Below are positions 40,932-48,988 of a stretch of 64,000 nt of DNA, piece after piece. Origin of the DNA: Flavobacterium frigidimaris (GTDB taxonomy: Bacteria; Bacteroidota; Bacteroidia; Flavobacteriales; Flavobacteriaceae); assembly GCA_900129595.1 (NCBI GenBank), contig FQWG01000023.1, positions 1 through 64,000 on the forward strand, given 5' to 3'. Every line of letters starts with the position of its first letter. Within the stretch, counting starts at the first letter, position 1. The translations under genes and the position numbers were made by a program. Below the pieces are notes generated by a model. The model was not told the origin of the DNA and did not search any database. It saw only the letters and a program-made list of their open reading frames with translations.

Positions 40932-42809
40932 CTATTTCAATTCATAAATAAAAGATTCAGATGGCGCAATTGTAACTCCTGCCCTTCCTTCTCCATTATT
41001 TACTTTTAATCGAACTGCATTCTTTTGATACAATTGATCTGTCAGGACATATTCCCCATCTTTTAGATTCCATTTTGAGATAATATCAGCAGGGATTTTC
41101 AAATCAAACTCGCTTGTTTTTTCTGATGAAAAATTTGCCACAACAACCAATTTTTGATTGGCTGACCAGCGTACATAAGAATAAAGCAATTCATCATATC
41201 CGGCATTATCTTGACGATTTGCAGTTTGAATTTCCTGAAAACTTCCCATTAAAGCAGGACTATTAATAGAGAAATTTAGCAATCGTTTATAAAAGTCACG
41301 AAGATTTTTCTCTGAATCAGAAAGTTGTCCTCCATCAAATTTTCCGTCATTCATCCAGCGCTGATGATTAGGAACACCAATATAATCAAAAATAGAAGTT
41401 CTTGTAGGCTTTCCGAATCCGGCATCTTCATTTCCGGCCTCTCCTACTTCCTGTCCAAAATAAACCATTGTTGGCGATGTGCTTATAGTTGTAGAAACCA
41501 CCATCAAAGGTTTTCCTCGTTCCGGGGTTCCGGCAAATTCAGCACTAGCCAAACGTTGTTCGTCATGATTGTCCAGAAAATGCAGCATATTATGTTCAAT
41601 ATCCGACATTCCTTTTTTAATATCCGACAATCCGTCCGGAGAAGATTTTCCGCGAATAATATCTTTCAGCTTATCATACGTTTCAACCTTATCATATAAA
41701 TAATCCATTTTTCCTAAACGAATATAATTTCGGTATTCATTCGGATTATACACTTCTGCCAATAAAAAAGCATTTGGATTTTTCATTTTGATAGCCGAAT
41801 TCATATAACTCCAAAACTCATACGGAACCATTTCTGCCATATCATAACGAAAACCATCAACACCTTTACCAATCCAATACAAAGCGATTGATCTGAATTT
41901 CTTCCAGGAATCAGGCACATCTTTATCCTGCCAAAAAGCAAAATGTTCCGGATATGATTTTTGATCAAACCCGACAGGAAGCTCAGGAAAATCTTTAGAA
42001 CCGTCAGGACGAATTCCGTAATTTACTTTCACTGTTTCGTACCAGTCATTTTGATCCGGTTTTACTTTTCGGGAACCATTTCCTGTCCATTTTGCAGGAT
42101 TTTCATCAAAAATCCCATCAACCAGCGGATTTTTTTCTCCATTTAACGGAATATCATTGTCAGGAATTTCAAAATGGTTATTTGGGATATAATAAAAGTT
42201 ATTGTCTCGTTTGTATTCAACATTTACATCGTCATTGGCACCAAAATCCTTAACACCTTCAGGATTGTTTTTTCCTTCATATTTTCGGGCAATATGATTG
42301 GGAACAATATCAATAATCAGTTTTAAACCCGCTTTGTGCGTACGGACAATCAAATCTTCAAATTCTTGTAATCGGTTCGCAGGATTTACCGCCAAATCCG
42401 GATTTACATTATAATAATCTTTTACAGCATAGGGCGATCCAGCACGGCCTTTGACCACTTCAGGATCATCATCAGAAATTCCGTAAGCTTTATAATCCCC
42501 AACCAAAGCATGATGAGGAACTCCGGTATACCATATATAAGTAACTCCTAAATCTTTAATTTCGTGAAGTGCCTGATCCGTAAAATCATTAAATTTTCCA
42601 ACACCGTTTTCTTCAATTGTTCCCCAGGGTTTATTGGTTGTAGCTTTATTCCCAAACAATCTGGTAAAAACCTGATACACTACAATTTTCTTATTAGTAG
42701 CAACTTCTTCTTTCGCTGTATTCATTTTTAAATCTTTGGTTTTACATGCACTAAACAGCATGGTTGCAGCCATTCCTGCAACAAAAACTTTTTTATTTAT
42801 CATATTCAT
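40932..42809 (-). CDS. GH13-family alpha-amylase lipoprotein
   Basis: The lipobox ATMLFSAC lies near the N-terminus when the ATG at 42809 is used (625 residues); a longer frame starts with TTG at 42866 and would bury the signal. Catalytic regions are all present: DIVPNH (region I), GVDGFRYDMAE with the nucleophile Asp (II), AFLLAEVYNP with the acid Glu (III) and FLDNHDEQRL (IV). It would cleave alpha-1,4-glucans at the periplasm or cell surface. No SusC/SusD pair adjoins it, so it is not in a standard polysaccharide utilisation locus. Confidence 0.9.
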   Translation of the reverse strand: MNMINKKVFVAGMAATMLFSACKTKDLKMNTAKEEVATNKKIVVYQVFTRLFGNKATTNKPWGTIEENGVGKFNDFTDQALHEIKDLGVTYIWYTGVPHHALVGDYKAYGISDDDPEVVKGRAGSPYAVKDYYNVNPDLAVNPANRLQEFEDLIVRTHKAGLKLIIDIVPNHIARKYEGKNNPEGVKDFGANDDVNVEYKRDNNFYYIPNNHFEIPDNDIPLNGEKNPLVDGIFDENPAKWTGNGSRKVKPDQNDWYETVKVNYGIRPDGSKDFPELPVGFDQKSYPEHFAFWQDKDVPDSWKKFRSIALYWIGKGVDGFRYDMAEMVPYEFWSYMNSAIKMKNPNAFLLAEVYNPNEYRNYIRLGKMDYLYDKVETYDKLKDIIRGKSSPDGLSDIKKGMSDIEHNMLHFLDNHDEQRLASAEFAGTPERGKPLMVVSTTISTSPTMVYFGQEVGEAGNEDAGFGKPTRTSIFDYIGVPNHQRWMNDGKFDGGQLSDSEKNLRDFYKRLLNFSINSPALMGSFQEIQTANRQDNAGYDELLYSYVRWSANQKLVVVANFSSEKTSEFDLKIPADIISKWNLKDGEYVLTDQLYQKNAVRLKVNNGEGRAGVTIAPSESFIYELK

Positions 42810-43163
42810 TTTATAAACTAATACCTTTTCTAAATTTAAAATCAAATCAATAATTTTAGAAACCAATTTCTAAATTTAGGCTAATTTTTAAATGAAGAAG
42901 AATCTAAAATCAATTTTATTCTGATTTCAATTTAAAAAACCGAACTATAACGAAAGAGTACCACATTTTGTTGATAATTAAAAAAAGGTTCACAGAGACA
43001 AAAGTTCAGAAGAACAAAGATTTTTAAAATAAATTTAAAGAGTATAAAACCTCTGAACCTTTGTCTCTTTGAACCTTTGCATCTAAAAAGAAACAAATTA
43101 AAATAATCTTAATATCACTAAAGGTTGTAACCTTTTTCATAAATTTGACAAAAATTTAATCAA
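42810..43163. other. Intergenic region with an inverted repeat pair and promoter
   Basis: AGGTTCACAGAGACAAAAGT (from 42986) to 43012 pairs with 43050-43076 over 27 bases with 3 mismatches; the wording belongs to the same family as the 39-bp repeats at 17326 and 19322. TAAATTTG at 43140-43147 is a -7 element for the gene at 43164. No gene was seen. Confidence 0.65.
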
Positions 43164-44840
43164 TTGAAGAAATCACTCTTTTTCATATCATTTTGTTTGC
43201 TTTTGTTAAGCGTACAAACCATTTTTGCACAAGCGCCAAAGCCAAAGACAATTAATATTGAAAATGCAGATTTGGTAGAAGTCAATGAAGTCTTAGTACC
43301 TGACGGAGTTTTATTGACTGGAAATGTAAAAATAAATCATGACGGGATTGTATTAACGTGTAATAAGGCTTACGTTTTTAAAAAAGAAAACTATCTTAAA
43401 GCCTTTGGAAACGTACAATTAGTTCAGGGTGATACTTTATTCCTGAACAGTAAATATGCAGAATATAGCGGGAATTCAAAGAAAGCTTTCGCTACCGGAG
43501 ATGCTGTTATGAGTTCGCCTGATGCAACTTTAAAAACAGATACAATAAATTTTGATCGAAATATTCAACAGGTTTTTTACAATACAAAAGGAACCATCGT
43601 TAATAAAGACAATGTTTTGGTGAGTAAATCAGGAAGGTATTTTGTTGAAGAGAAAAAATTTCAATTCCTGACAGCCGTTACGATTACTAATCCTAAATAT
43701 GTTATAAAATCAAATCATTTAGATTATTACAGCAATTCCGGGCATACTTATTTATTTGGCCCATCAACAATAACAAGTCAGGCGAATTATATTTATACCG
43801 AAAAAGGTTTTTACGATACCAAAAAGAATCTCGCCCATTTTTTACGAAGGTCCTACATCAAATACGATGATCGCCTTATAGAAGGAGACAGTTTGTACTA
43901 CAATCGAAATGTAGAATTTGCCTCTGCAACCCGAAATGTAAAAATTACGGACTCGATAAATCGCGGAATTGTAAAAGGGCATTACGCCGAAATTTACAAA
44001 CTAAAAGACTCGATGTTTGTCACCAAAAGAGCTGTAGCGATAAATCTTGTCGAAAAAGATTCTGTCTATATTCACGGGCAAAAATTAATGGTAACAGGAA
44101 AAGAAGGCGAACGAATTTTAAGAGCATTCAAAAATGTTCGTTTCTACAAAATAGACATGAGCGGAAAATGCGATTCGATACATTCGAACTCTAAAACCGC
44201 TTTAACAAAACTGATCGGAAATCCAATTCTCTGGAACGGCGAAAGTCAGATTACCGGAGACATTATGCATCTAATTGGCGATAATACCACTAAAAAGTTA
44301 GATTCCCTAAAAGTCCTCAACAACACTTTTATAGTCTCGCGGGATACGCTCGGCACCGGTTATAATCAGGTCAAGGGACTCAATTTATTCGGAAAATTCA
44401 GAGACGGTAAATTACACGATGTTGATGTCATCAAAAATACCGAGGTCGTTTATTATATGCGGAATGACAATAACGAACTTATCGGAATCAATAAGAATGT
44501 AAGCAGTAAAATCAATCTTATTTTAGAAAATAATGACATCGAAACCATTACTTTTTTCAATAAAGTCGATGGTGACATTTATCCTGAAGCCGATTTACCT
44601 GAAAATGCACGTAAACTAAAAGGACTACGCTGGCGTGGAGACGAACGAATAAAATCTAAAGACGATATTTTTACTGCCGAGGACAACGAACTCAACGATA
44701 AATTAGTACAGGAAGGAAAAGACCAGGAAGCCAAGGACAAAGACACCCCGATGAAAGTCAGGAAAGAAACCTTAGATTACGACAAAAAGAAACCAGCTGT
44801 CAAGCCTGTCCCTAAAGCTGCTGCGAAAGCCACGAAGTAG
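43164..44840 (+). CDS. OstA-like protein (LPS transport), TTG start
   Basis: The 558-residue protein begins with a signal peptide (residues 1-22, ending TIFAQ) and is built from LptA/OstA-type beta repeats: VLLTGNVKINHDGIVLTCNK, KAFGNVQLVQGDTL, and LIEGDSLYYNRN. It is expected to act in the periplasm in lipopolysaccharide transport, as do LptA and the N-domain of LptD. The start is TTG at 43164, 16 bases after a -7 element; no in-frame ATG would keep the signal peptide. The tail is Lys/Pro/Ala-rich. Confidence 0.88.
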   Translation: MKKSLFFISFCLLLLSVQTIFAQAPKPKTINIENADLVEVNEVLVPDGVLLTGNVKINHDGIVLTCNKAYVFKKENYLKAFGNVQLVQGDTLFLNSKYAEYSGNSKKAFATGDAVMSSPDATLKTDTINFDRNIQQVFYNTKGTIVNKDNVLVSKSGRYFVEEKKFQFLTAVTITNPKYVIKSNHLDYYSNSGHTYLFGPSTITSQANYIYTEKGFYDTKKNLAHFLRRSYIKYDDRLIEGDSLYYNRNVEFASATRNVKITDSINRGIVKGHYAEIYKLKDSMFVTKRAVAINLVEKDSVYIHGQKLMVTGKEGERILRAFKNVRFYKIDMSGKCDSIHSNSKTALTKLIGNPILWNGESQITGDIMHLIGDNTTKKLDSLKVLNNTFIVSRDTLGTGYNQVKGLNLFGKFRDGKLHDVDVIKNTEVVYYMRNDNNELIGINKNVSSKINLILENNDIETITFFNKVDGDIYPEADLPENARKLKGLRWRGDERIKSKDDIFTAEDNELNDKLVQEGKDQEAKDKDTPMKVRKETLDYDKKKPAVKPVPKAAAKATK

Positions 44841-45035
44841 TTTTCCAGTCGCAGTTGCGGTTTTCAGTCTGCAAAACTTTGCTCACGACAACTATCAGCA
44901 TTGTATTTTAATAATGTTAACTTGATTTAAAACTTAGTGAACTTTGCATAAAACTTTGCGATCTTTGCAGTTAAATTCAGTCACAGTCTCCGTTTTCAGT
45001 CAAACTGAAACCTGAAACTTTTAAACAAACAACAA
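44841..45035. repeat. GCAAAG/CTTTGC-family repeat
   Basis: Pieces such as AACTTTGCATAAAACTTTGC and GATCTTTGCAGTTAAA around 44935-44975 belong to the intergenic family also found at 21634-21735 and 51061-51180. No gene is present. Confidence 0.5.
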
Positions 45036-46232
45036 GTGAATCCAGATTTTATAAAATACCAGGCACAAACTTCTCCTTACCCGCTGGGAATGGAAGTTTC
45101 TCATGCCATTGGCTCCTATATTTACGACACAAACGATAAAAAATATTTAGATTTTGTTGCAGGCGTTTCGGCTTGTACACTTGGTCATCAACACCCAAGA
45201 GTCAATCAGGCCATCAAAGATCAGCTTGACAAATATTCGCACGTTATGGTGTATGGCGAATATTCGCAAAGTCCCGCCGTTCAATATTGCAAATTACTGG
45301 CTTCACTCCTGCCAGAATCTTTAAATAAAACCTATTTAGTCAATTCAGGCACAGAAGCTATCGAAGGCGCACTAAAATTAGCCAAACGAACAACTGGAAG
45401 AAGTCAGCTTATTTCGTGTCATAACGCTTACCACGGCAACACCATGGGATCGATGAGCGTTATGGGATTCGAAGAACGCAAACAAGCCTTTCGTCCTTTG
45501 CTTCCCGATGTTGATTTTATTACCTTCAATAACGAAGAAGATCTGCAAAAAATCACCACCAGAACAGCCGCAATACTTCTAGAAACGATTCAGGGAGGTG
45601 CCGGATTTATTCAGCCGGAGAATAATTATCTGCAAAAAGTGCGCAAACGCTGCGATGAAGTTGGCGCCATGATGATCGTCGACGAAATTCAGCCTGGATT
45701 TGGAAGAACCGGTAAACTATTTGGTTTTCAGAACTATGACGTCGTTCCGGATGTTGTCGTTATGGGAAAAGGAATGGGTGGCGGAATGCCTGTTGGTGCT
45801 TTTACCGCTTCGGCAGAAAAAATGGATCTCCTTACCGAAAATCCTAAACTGGGACATATCACCACTTTTGGAGGTCATCCTGTCATTGCGTCAGCCTGCT
45901 TAGCTACTTTGCAGGAATTAACTGAAACAAATTTAATGCAAGAGACCTTAGACAAAGAAAAACTCTTCAGATCGCTTTTGGTACATCCTTTGATAAAGGA
46001 AGTTAGAGGAAAAGGATTAATGCTTGCCGCAATGACCGAAACTGCCGAAATAACAAACGACGTTATTTTAAGCTGTCAGGACAAAGGGCTCATATTATTC
46101 TGGTTGCTGTTTGAAGGATGCGCAATACGAATAACACCACCATTGACCATTTCTGAAGAAGAAATAAAAGAAGGTTGTGCCATAATTTTAAGCGTTATGG
46201 ATGAAATCATAAAAAAAGGACAAGCAGTTTAA
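45036..46232 (+). CDS. Class III (acetylornithine-type) aminotransferase, GTG start
   Basis: A 398-residue PLP enzyme of the ornithine/acetylornithine group: FVAGVSACTLGHQHPRV, NSGTEAIEGALKLAK, the Asp in MIVDEIQPGFGRTG, and the PLP Lys in VVMGKGMGGGMP. The ATP/GTP-like G-T-E-A motif and length are typical. The start is GTG at 45036. Whether it acts on acetylornithine, 4-aminobutyrate or another amine is not clear, and no arginine biosynthesis genes are adjacent. Confidence 0.88.
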   Translation: MNPDFIKYQAQTSPYPLGMEVSHAIGSYIYDTNDKKYLDFVAGVSACTLGHQHPRVNQAIKDQLDKYSHVMVYGEYSQSPAVQYCKLLASLLPESLNKTYLVNSGTEAIEGALKLAKRTTGRSQLISCHNAYHGNTMGSMSVMGFEERKQAFRPLLPDVDFITFNNEEDLQKITTRTAAILLETIQGGAGFIQPENNYLQKVRKRCDEVGAMMIVDEIQPGFGRTGKLFGFQNYDVVPDVVVMGKGMGGGMPVGAFTASAEKMDLLTENPKLGHITTFGGHPVIASACLATLQELTETNLMQETLDKEKLFRSLLVHPLIKEVRGKGLMLAAMTETAEITNDVILSCQDKGLILFWLLFEGCAIRITPPLTISEEEIKEGCAIILSVMDEIIKKGQAV

Positions 46233-46233
46233 T

Positions 46234-46320
46234 CGGGAGCTATTTCCTGCTATCCGCTATATCTTTTATCCGCCGCTGCGGAACAAAAGGATACCGCTGC
46301 TATCAGGACCAGGACTTCGG
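46234..46320. repeat. Dispersed mosaic repeat element, copy B
   Basis: The block runs from GGGAGCTATTTCCTGCTATC to TATCAGGACCAGGACTT. Its outer parts match copy A at 15988-16071, while its central hairpin is different (CCGCCGCTGCGG). It starts 1 base after the aminotransferase stop. Confidence 0.75.
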
Positions 46321-46506
46321 GTTAAAAATAAAATTCAAAACACTAATAAAATTAATCTTTTACAAATCAAAAGATTACAACTTAAAACAGAATAGAAATT
46401 CTGTCCATATTGTTAATTAAATTGTTCACAACAATTAATTCTCATTCCTCACAACAATAATATGGTTGCCTAAATTTATAACAGGCTAATTTCAAATAAA
46501 GACAGT

Positions 46507-47904
46507 ATGCAATTAAGCAACGAAGAAGAAGATTATAACCTATCCCTATCCAAATTTGAGTCGATGTTAAAAACTAACAAAGTACTCTTTTTTGATTCTG
46601 AAGAATTCGAAGAAATTATTCTTCATTATTTAGATATAGGCAAGGCTAATTTAGCAAAGAAGGCCTTGAAACTTGCATTAGATCAACACCCAAAATCTAC
46701 GGGCTTAAAATTAGTACAAGTAGAAATGTTGGTTTACGACGACAAATTAGAAATCGCCGAGAAACTCCTGAATGAGTTATATGCAATTGAACCTAACAAC
46801 GAGGAAATTTACATCCAGAAAGCCAATATCTGTTCTAAAAGAGACCAACACGAAAAAGCGGTAGAACTACTTAAAATTGCCCTGCAATATACTGACGACT
46901 ACGCTGACGTGTACAACTTAATTGGAATGGAATATCTTTTTATGGATAACCTCGAGATGGCAAAAGACAGTTTTATCAAATGTCTTGAAGAAGATTTAGA
47001 AGATCAGTCTGCCTTGTACAATGTGGTATATTGTTTTGAGTTTTTAGATCAAAACCAGGAAGCCATTGTTTATCTAAACGAATACATCAACAAAAACCCA
47101 TACAGCGAAATCGCCTGGCATCAGCTTGGTCGTTTGCATTATGGCGTAAAAGAATATGAAAATGCCATTCGCGCTTTTGACTATGCAACCCTGATAGACG
47201 ACGAGTTTTTAGGTGCTTTCATGGAAAAAGCAAAAGCGTATGAACGTCTTAAACAATATGGTGAAGCAATTGAAAGCTACAACCGTACCATCGAGTTAGA
47301 CGATGCGACTTCTTATGCGCTATTGCGTATTGGGAAATGCTACGAAAAACTCGGCAATGCTGTAAAAGCACTTCAATATTACAACCAAACCGTACATGAA
47401 GATCCGCTTTTAGACAAAGGATGGATCGCCATTACTGATTTTTATGTTCGCCAGAAAAACTTTCAGAAAGCCTTATTTTTTGTCAATAAAGCGTTGGCTA
47501 TCGACAATCAAAATCGTTTGTACTGGAAACGTTATGCGACGATCAATAAACAAATGAACTTTTTTGAAGAAGCAGAATTTGGATATAGAAAAGCAGTAGA
47601 ATTTGGAGATCACGCCTTAGATACCTGGTTGTTTTGGGTTGATATTCTTCAGTTTTTAGGCGAATTCGAAAGTGCTATTCAGACTTTATTACAAGCTTCC
47701 GAATATTTTCCGGAAGAAAACGAGGTCGAATATCGTTTAGCGGGATTGTATTTCATGATCCAGGACGCCACCAAAGCAAAATTTCATTTGAGCAATGGTT
47801 TGCGTCTGAACTTTGACAATTACATCTTAATCGAAGATTTATTTCCGGTAGTATGGTCAAAGAAAACAGTTAAAAATTATATAGAAAAACATAGAAAACA
47901 ATAA
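46507..47904 (+). CDS. Tetratricopeptide-repeat protein, 465 aa
   Basis: About ten TPR units occur in tandem, for example EEIYIQKANICSKRDQHEKA, ALYNVVYCFEFLDQNQEAIV and SYALLRIGKCYEKLGNAVKA, covering almost the whole length. There is no signal peptide, so it is a cytoplasmic protein-interaction scaffold. It overlaps aroE by one base (TAATG), which points to coupled translation. The partner is unknown. Confidence 0.9.
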   Translation: MQLSNEEEDYNLSLSKFESMLKTNKVLFFDSEEFEEIILHYLDIGKANLAKKALKLALDQHPKSTGLKLVQVEMLVYDDKLEIAEKLLNELYAIEPNNEEIYIQKANICSKRDQHEKAVELLKIALQYTDDYADVYNLIGMEYLFMDNLEMAKDSFIKCLEEDLEDQSALYNVVYCFEFLDQNQEAIVYLNEYINKNPYSEIAWHQLGRLHYGVKEYENAIRAFDYATLIDDEFLGAFMEKAKAYERLKQYGEAIESYNRTIELDDATSYALLRIGKCYEKLGNAVKALQYYNQTVHEDPLLDKGWIAITDFYVRQKNFQKALFFVNKALAIDNQNRLYWKRYATINKQMNFFEEAEFGYRKAVEFGDHALDTWLFWVDILQFLGEFESAIQTLLQASEYFPEENEVEYRLAGLYFMIQDATKAKFHLSNGLRLNFDNYILIEDLFPVVWSKKTVKNYIEKHRKQ

Positions 47905-48653
47905 TGATTGATATTTTAAGAAGACGTTTTGGCTTGTTAGGCCGTAATATTAGTTACTCATTTTCAAAAGGATATTTTACAGAAAAATTTAGTGATGAAG
48001 TTTTTGCCGGCAACAGCTACGAAAATTTCGATATTTCTGAAATTAATTATTTTACTGAATTAGTAAAAAACAATCCTGATTTAAAAGGTTTAAATGTTAC
48101 GATTCCGTACAAAGAACAAGTGATACCCTTCTTAGATAAACTTTCAAAAAAAGCAGCCTTAATTGGTGCTGTAAATACTATTAAATTTACTAAAAGCGGA
48201 AAATTAAAAGGATACAACACTGATTATTATGGTTTCAAAAAATCATTAGAACCATTATTAGAGCCACACCACAAAAAAGCACTTATCCTGGGTACAGGCG
48301 GCGCCTCAAAAGGAGTTGCATTTGCACTGGACGAGCTTGGTATTCCTTATACATTTGTATCAAGAGAAGCTAAGGAAAATATCATAGATTACAATCTTAT
48401 AAACGCCACTACATTTGATAATTACAAGATCATCATCAACTGTACGCCTGTTGGCACAAGCCCAAATACCGAAGCTTGCCCTGATCTTCCTTATGAGTTT
48501 TTTACAGACAAACACATTGCTTATGATTTAATCTATAATCCGGCAGAAACACAGTTCTTAAAAAATGCAAAAGAAAAAGGAGCAGTAATAAAAAACGGTT
48601 ACGATATGCTTATTTTTCAGGCAGAGAAAGCCTGGAAAATCTGGAATAAATAA
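47904..48653 (+). CDS. aroE: Shikimate dehydrogenase
   Basis: The 249-residue protein shows GLNVTIPYKEQV with the catalytic Lys, GAVNTIKF, GYNTDYYGF with the shikimate-binding Asn and Asp, the NADP site GTGGASKGVA and the C-terminal GYDMLIFQAEKAW. It reduces 3-dehydroshikimate in the aromatic amino acid pathway. It is a little shorter than E. coli AroE (272), as usual in Bacteroidota. Confidence 0.95.
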   Translation: MIDILRRRFGLLGRNISYSFSKGYFTEKFSDEVFAGNSYENFDISEINYFTELVKNNPDLKGLNVTIPYKEQVIPFLDKLSKKAALIGAVNTIKFTKSGKLKGYNTDYYGFKKSLEPLLEPHHKKALILGTGGASKGVAFALDELGIPYTFVSREAKENIIDYNLINATTFDNYKIIINCTPVGTSPNTEACPDLPYEFFTDKHIAYDLIYNPAETQFLKNAKEKGAVIKNGYDMLIFQAEKAWKIWNK

Positions 48654-48660
48654 AGAGAAA

Positions 48661-48694
48661 AAAATACACTAAAATTTAGTGTATTTTTTTTTTT
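48661..48694 (+). terminator. Terminator of the TPR-aroE operon
   Basis: AATACACTAAA and TTTAGTGTATT form a hairpin with a long T run, 8 bases after the aroE stop. Confidence 0.85.
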
Positions 48695-48923
48695 GCATAC
48701 GATTATCGACTTGAAATTCTTTTTTTTCAACGCTCCCTTAAATCGAAATAAAACCATAAATTGAGTCTTAAAATATTATTTTGATGTCATTTTTCTAAAA
48801 ATTATAACAATTCAAAATTTTAATTTACTTCAAAAAATCGTCCAAAAAAACGATATCATATTCCTAAATTCCTTGAACAAATAGGAATTTCGTCTTAAAA
48901 TAGCGTATAAACAAACGATTTAT

Positions 48924-48954
48924 TTTGTATTTAGAAACACCTTTAGTATCTTTC
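48924..48954 (+). promoter_or_regulatory. Predicted promoter of the DUF349 gene
   Basis: TTTG at 48924-48927 and TATCTTTC at 48947-48954 with a 19-base spacer come close to the Bacteroidota consensus (last base C instead of G). The rest of the gap from 48695 shows no gene. Confidence 0.55.
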
Positions 48955-48988
48955 GCTCTGTTTAAAATAAAAACCTTATACATTTAAG

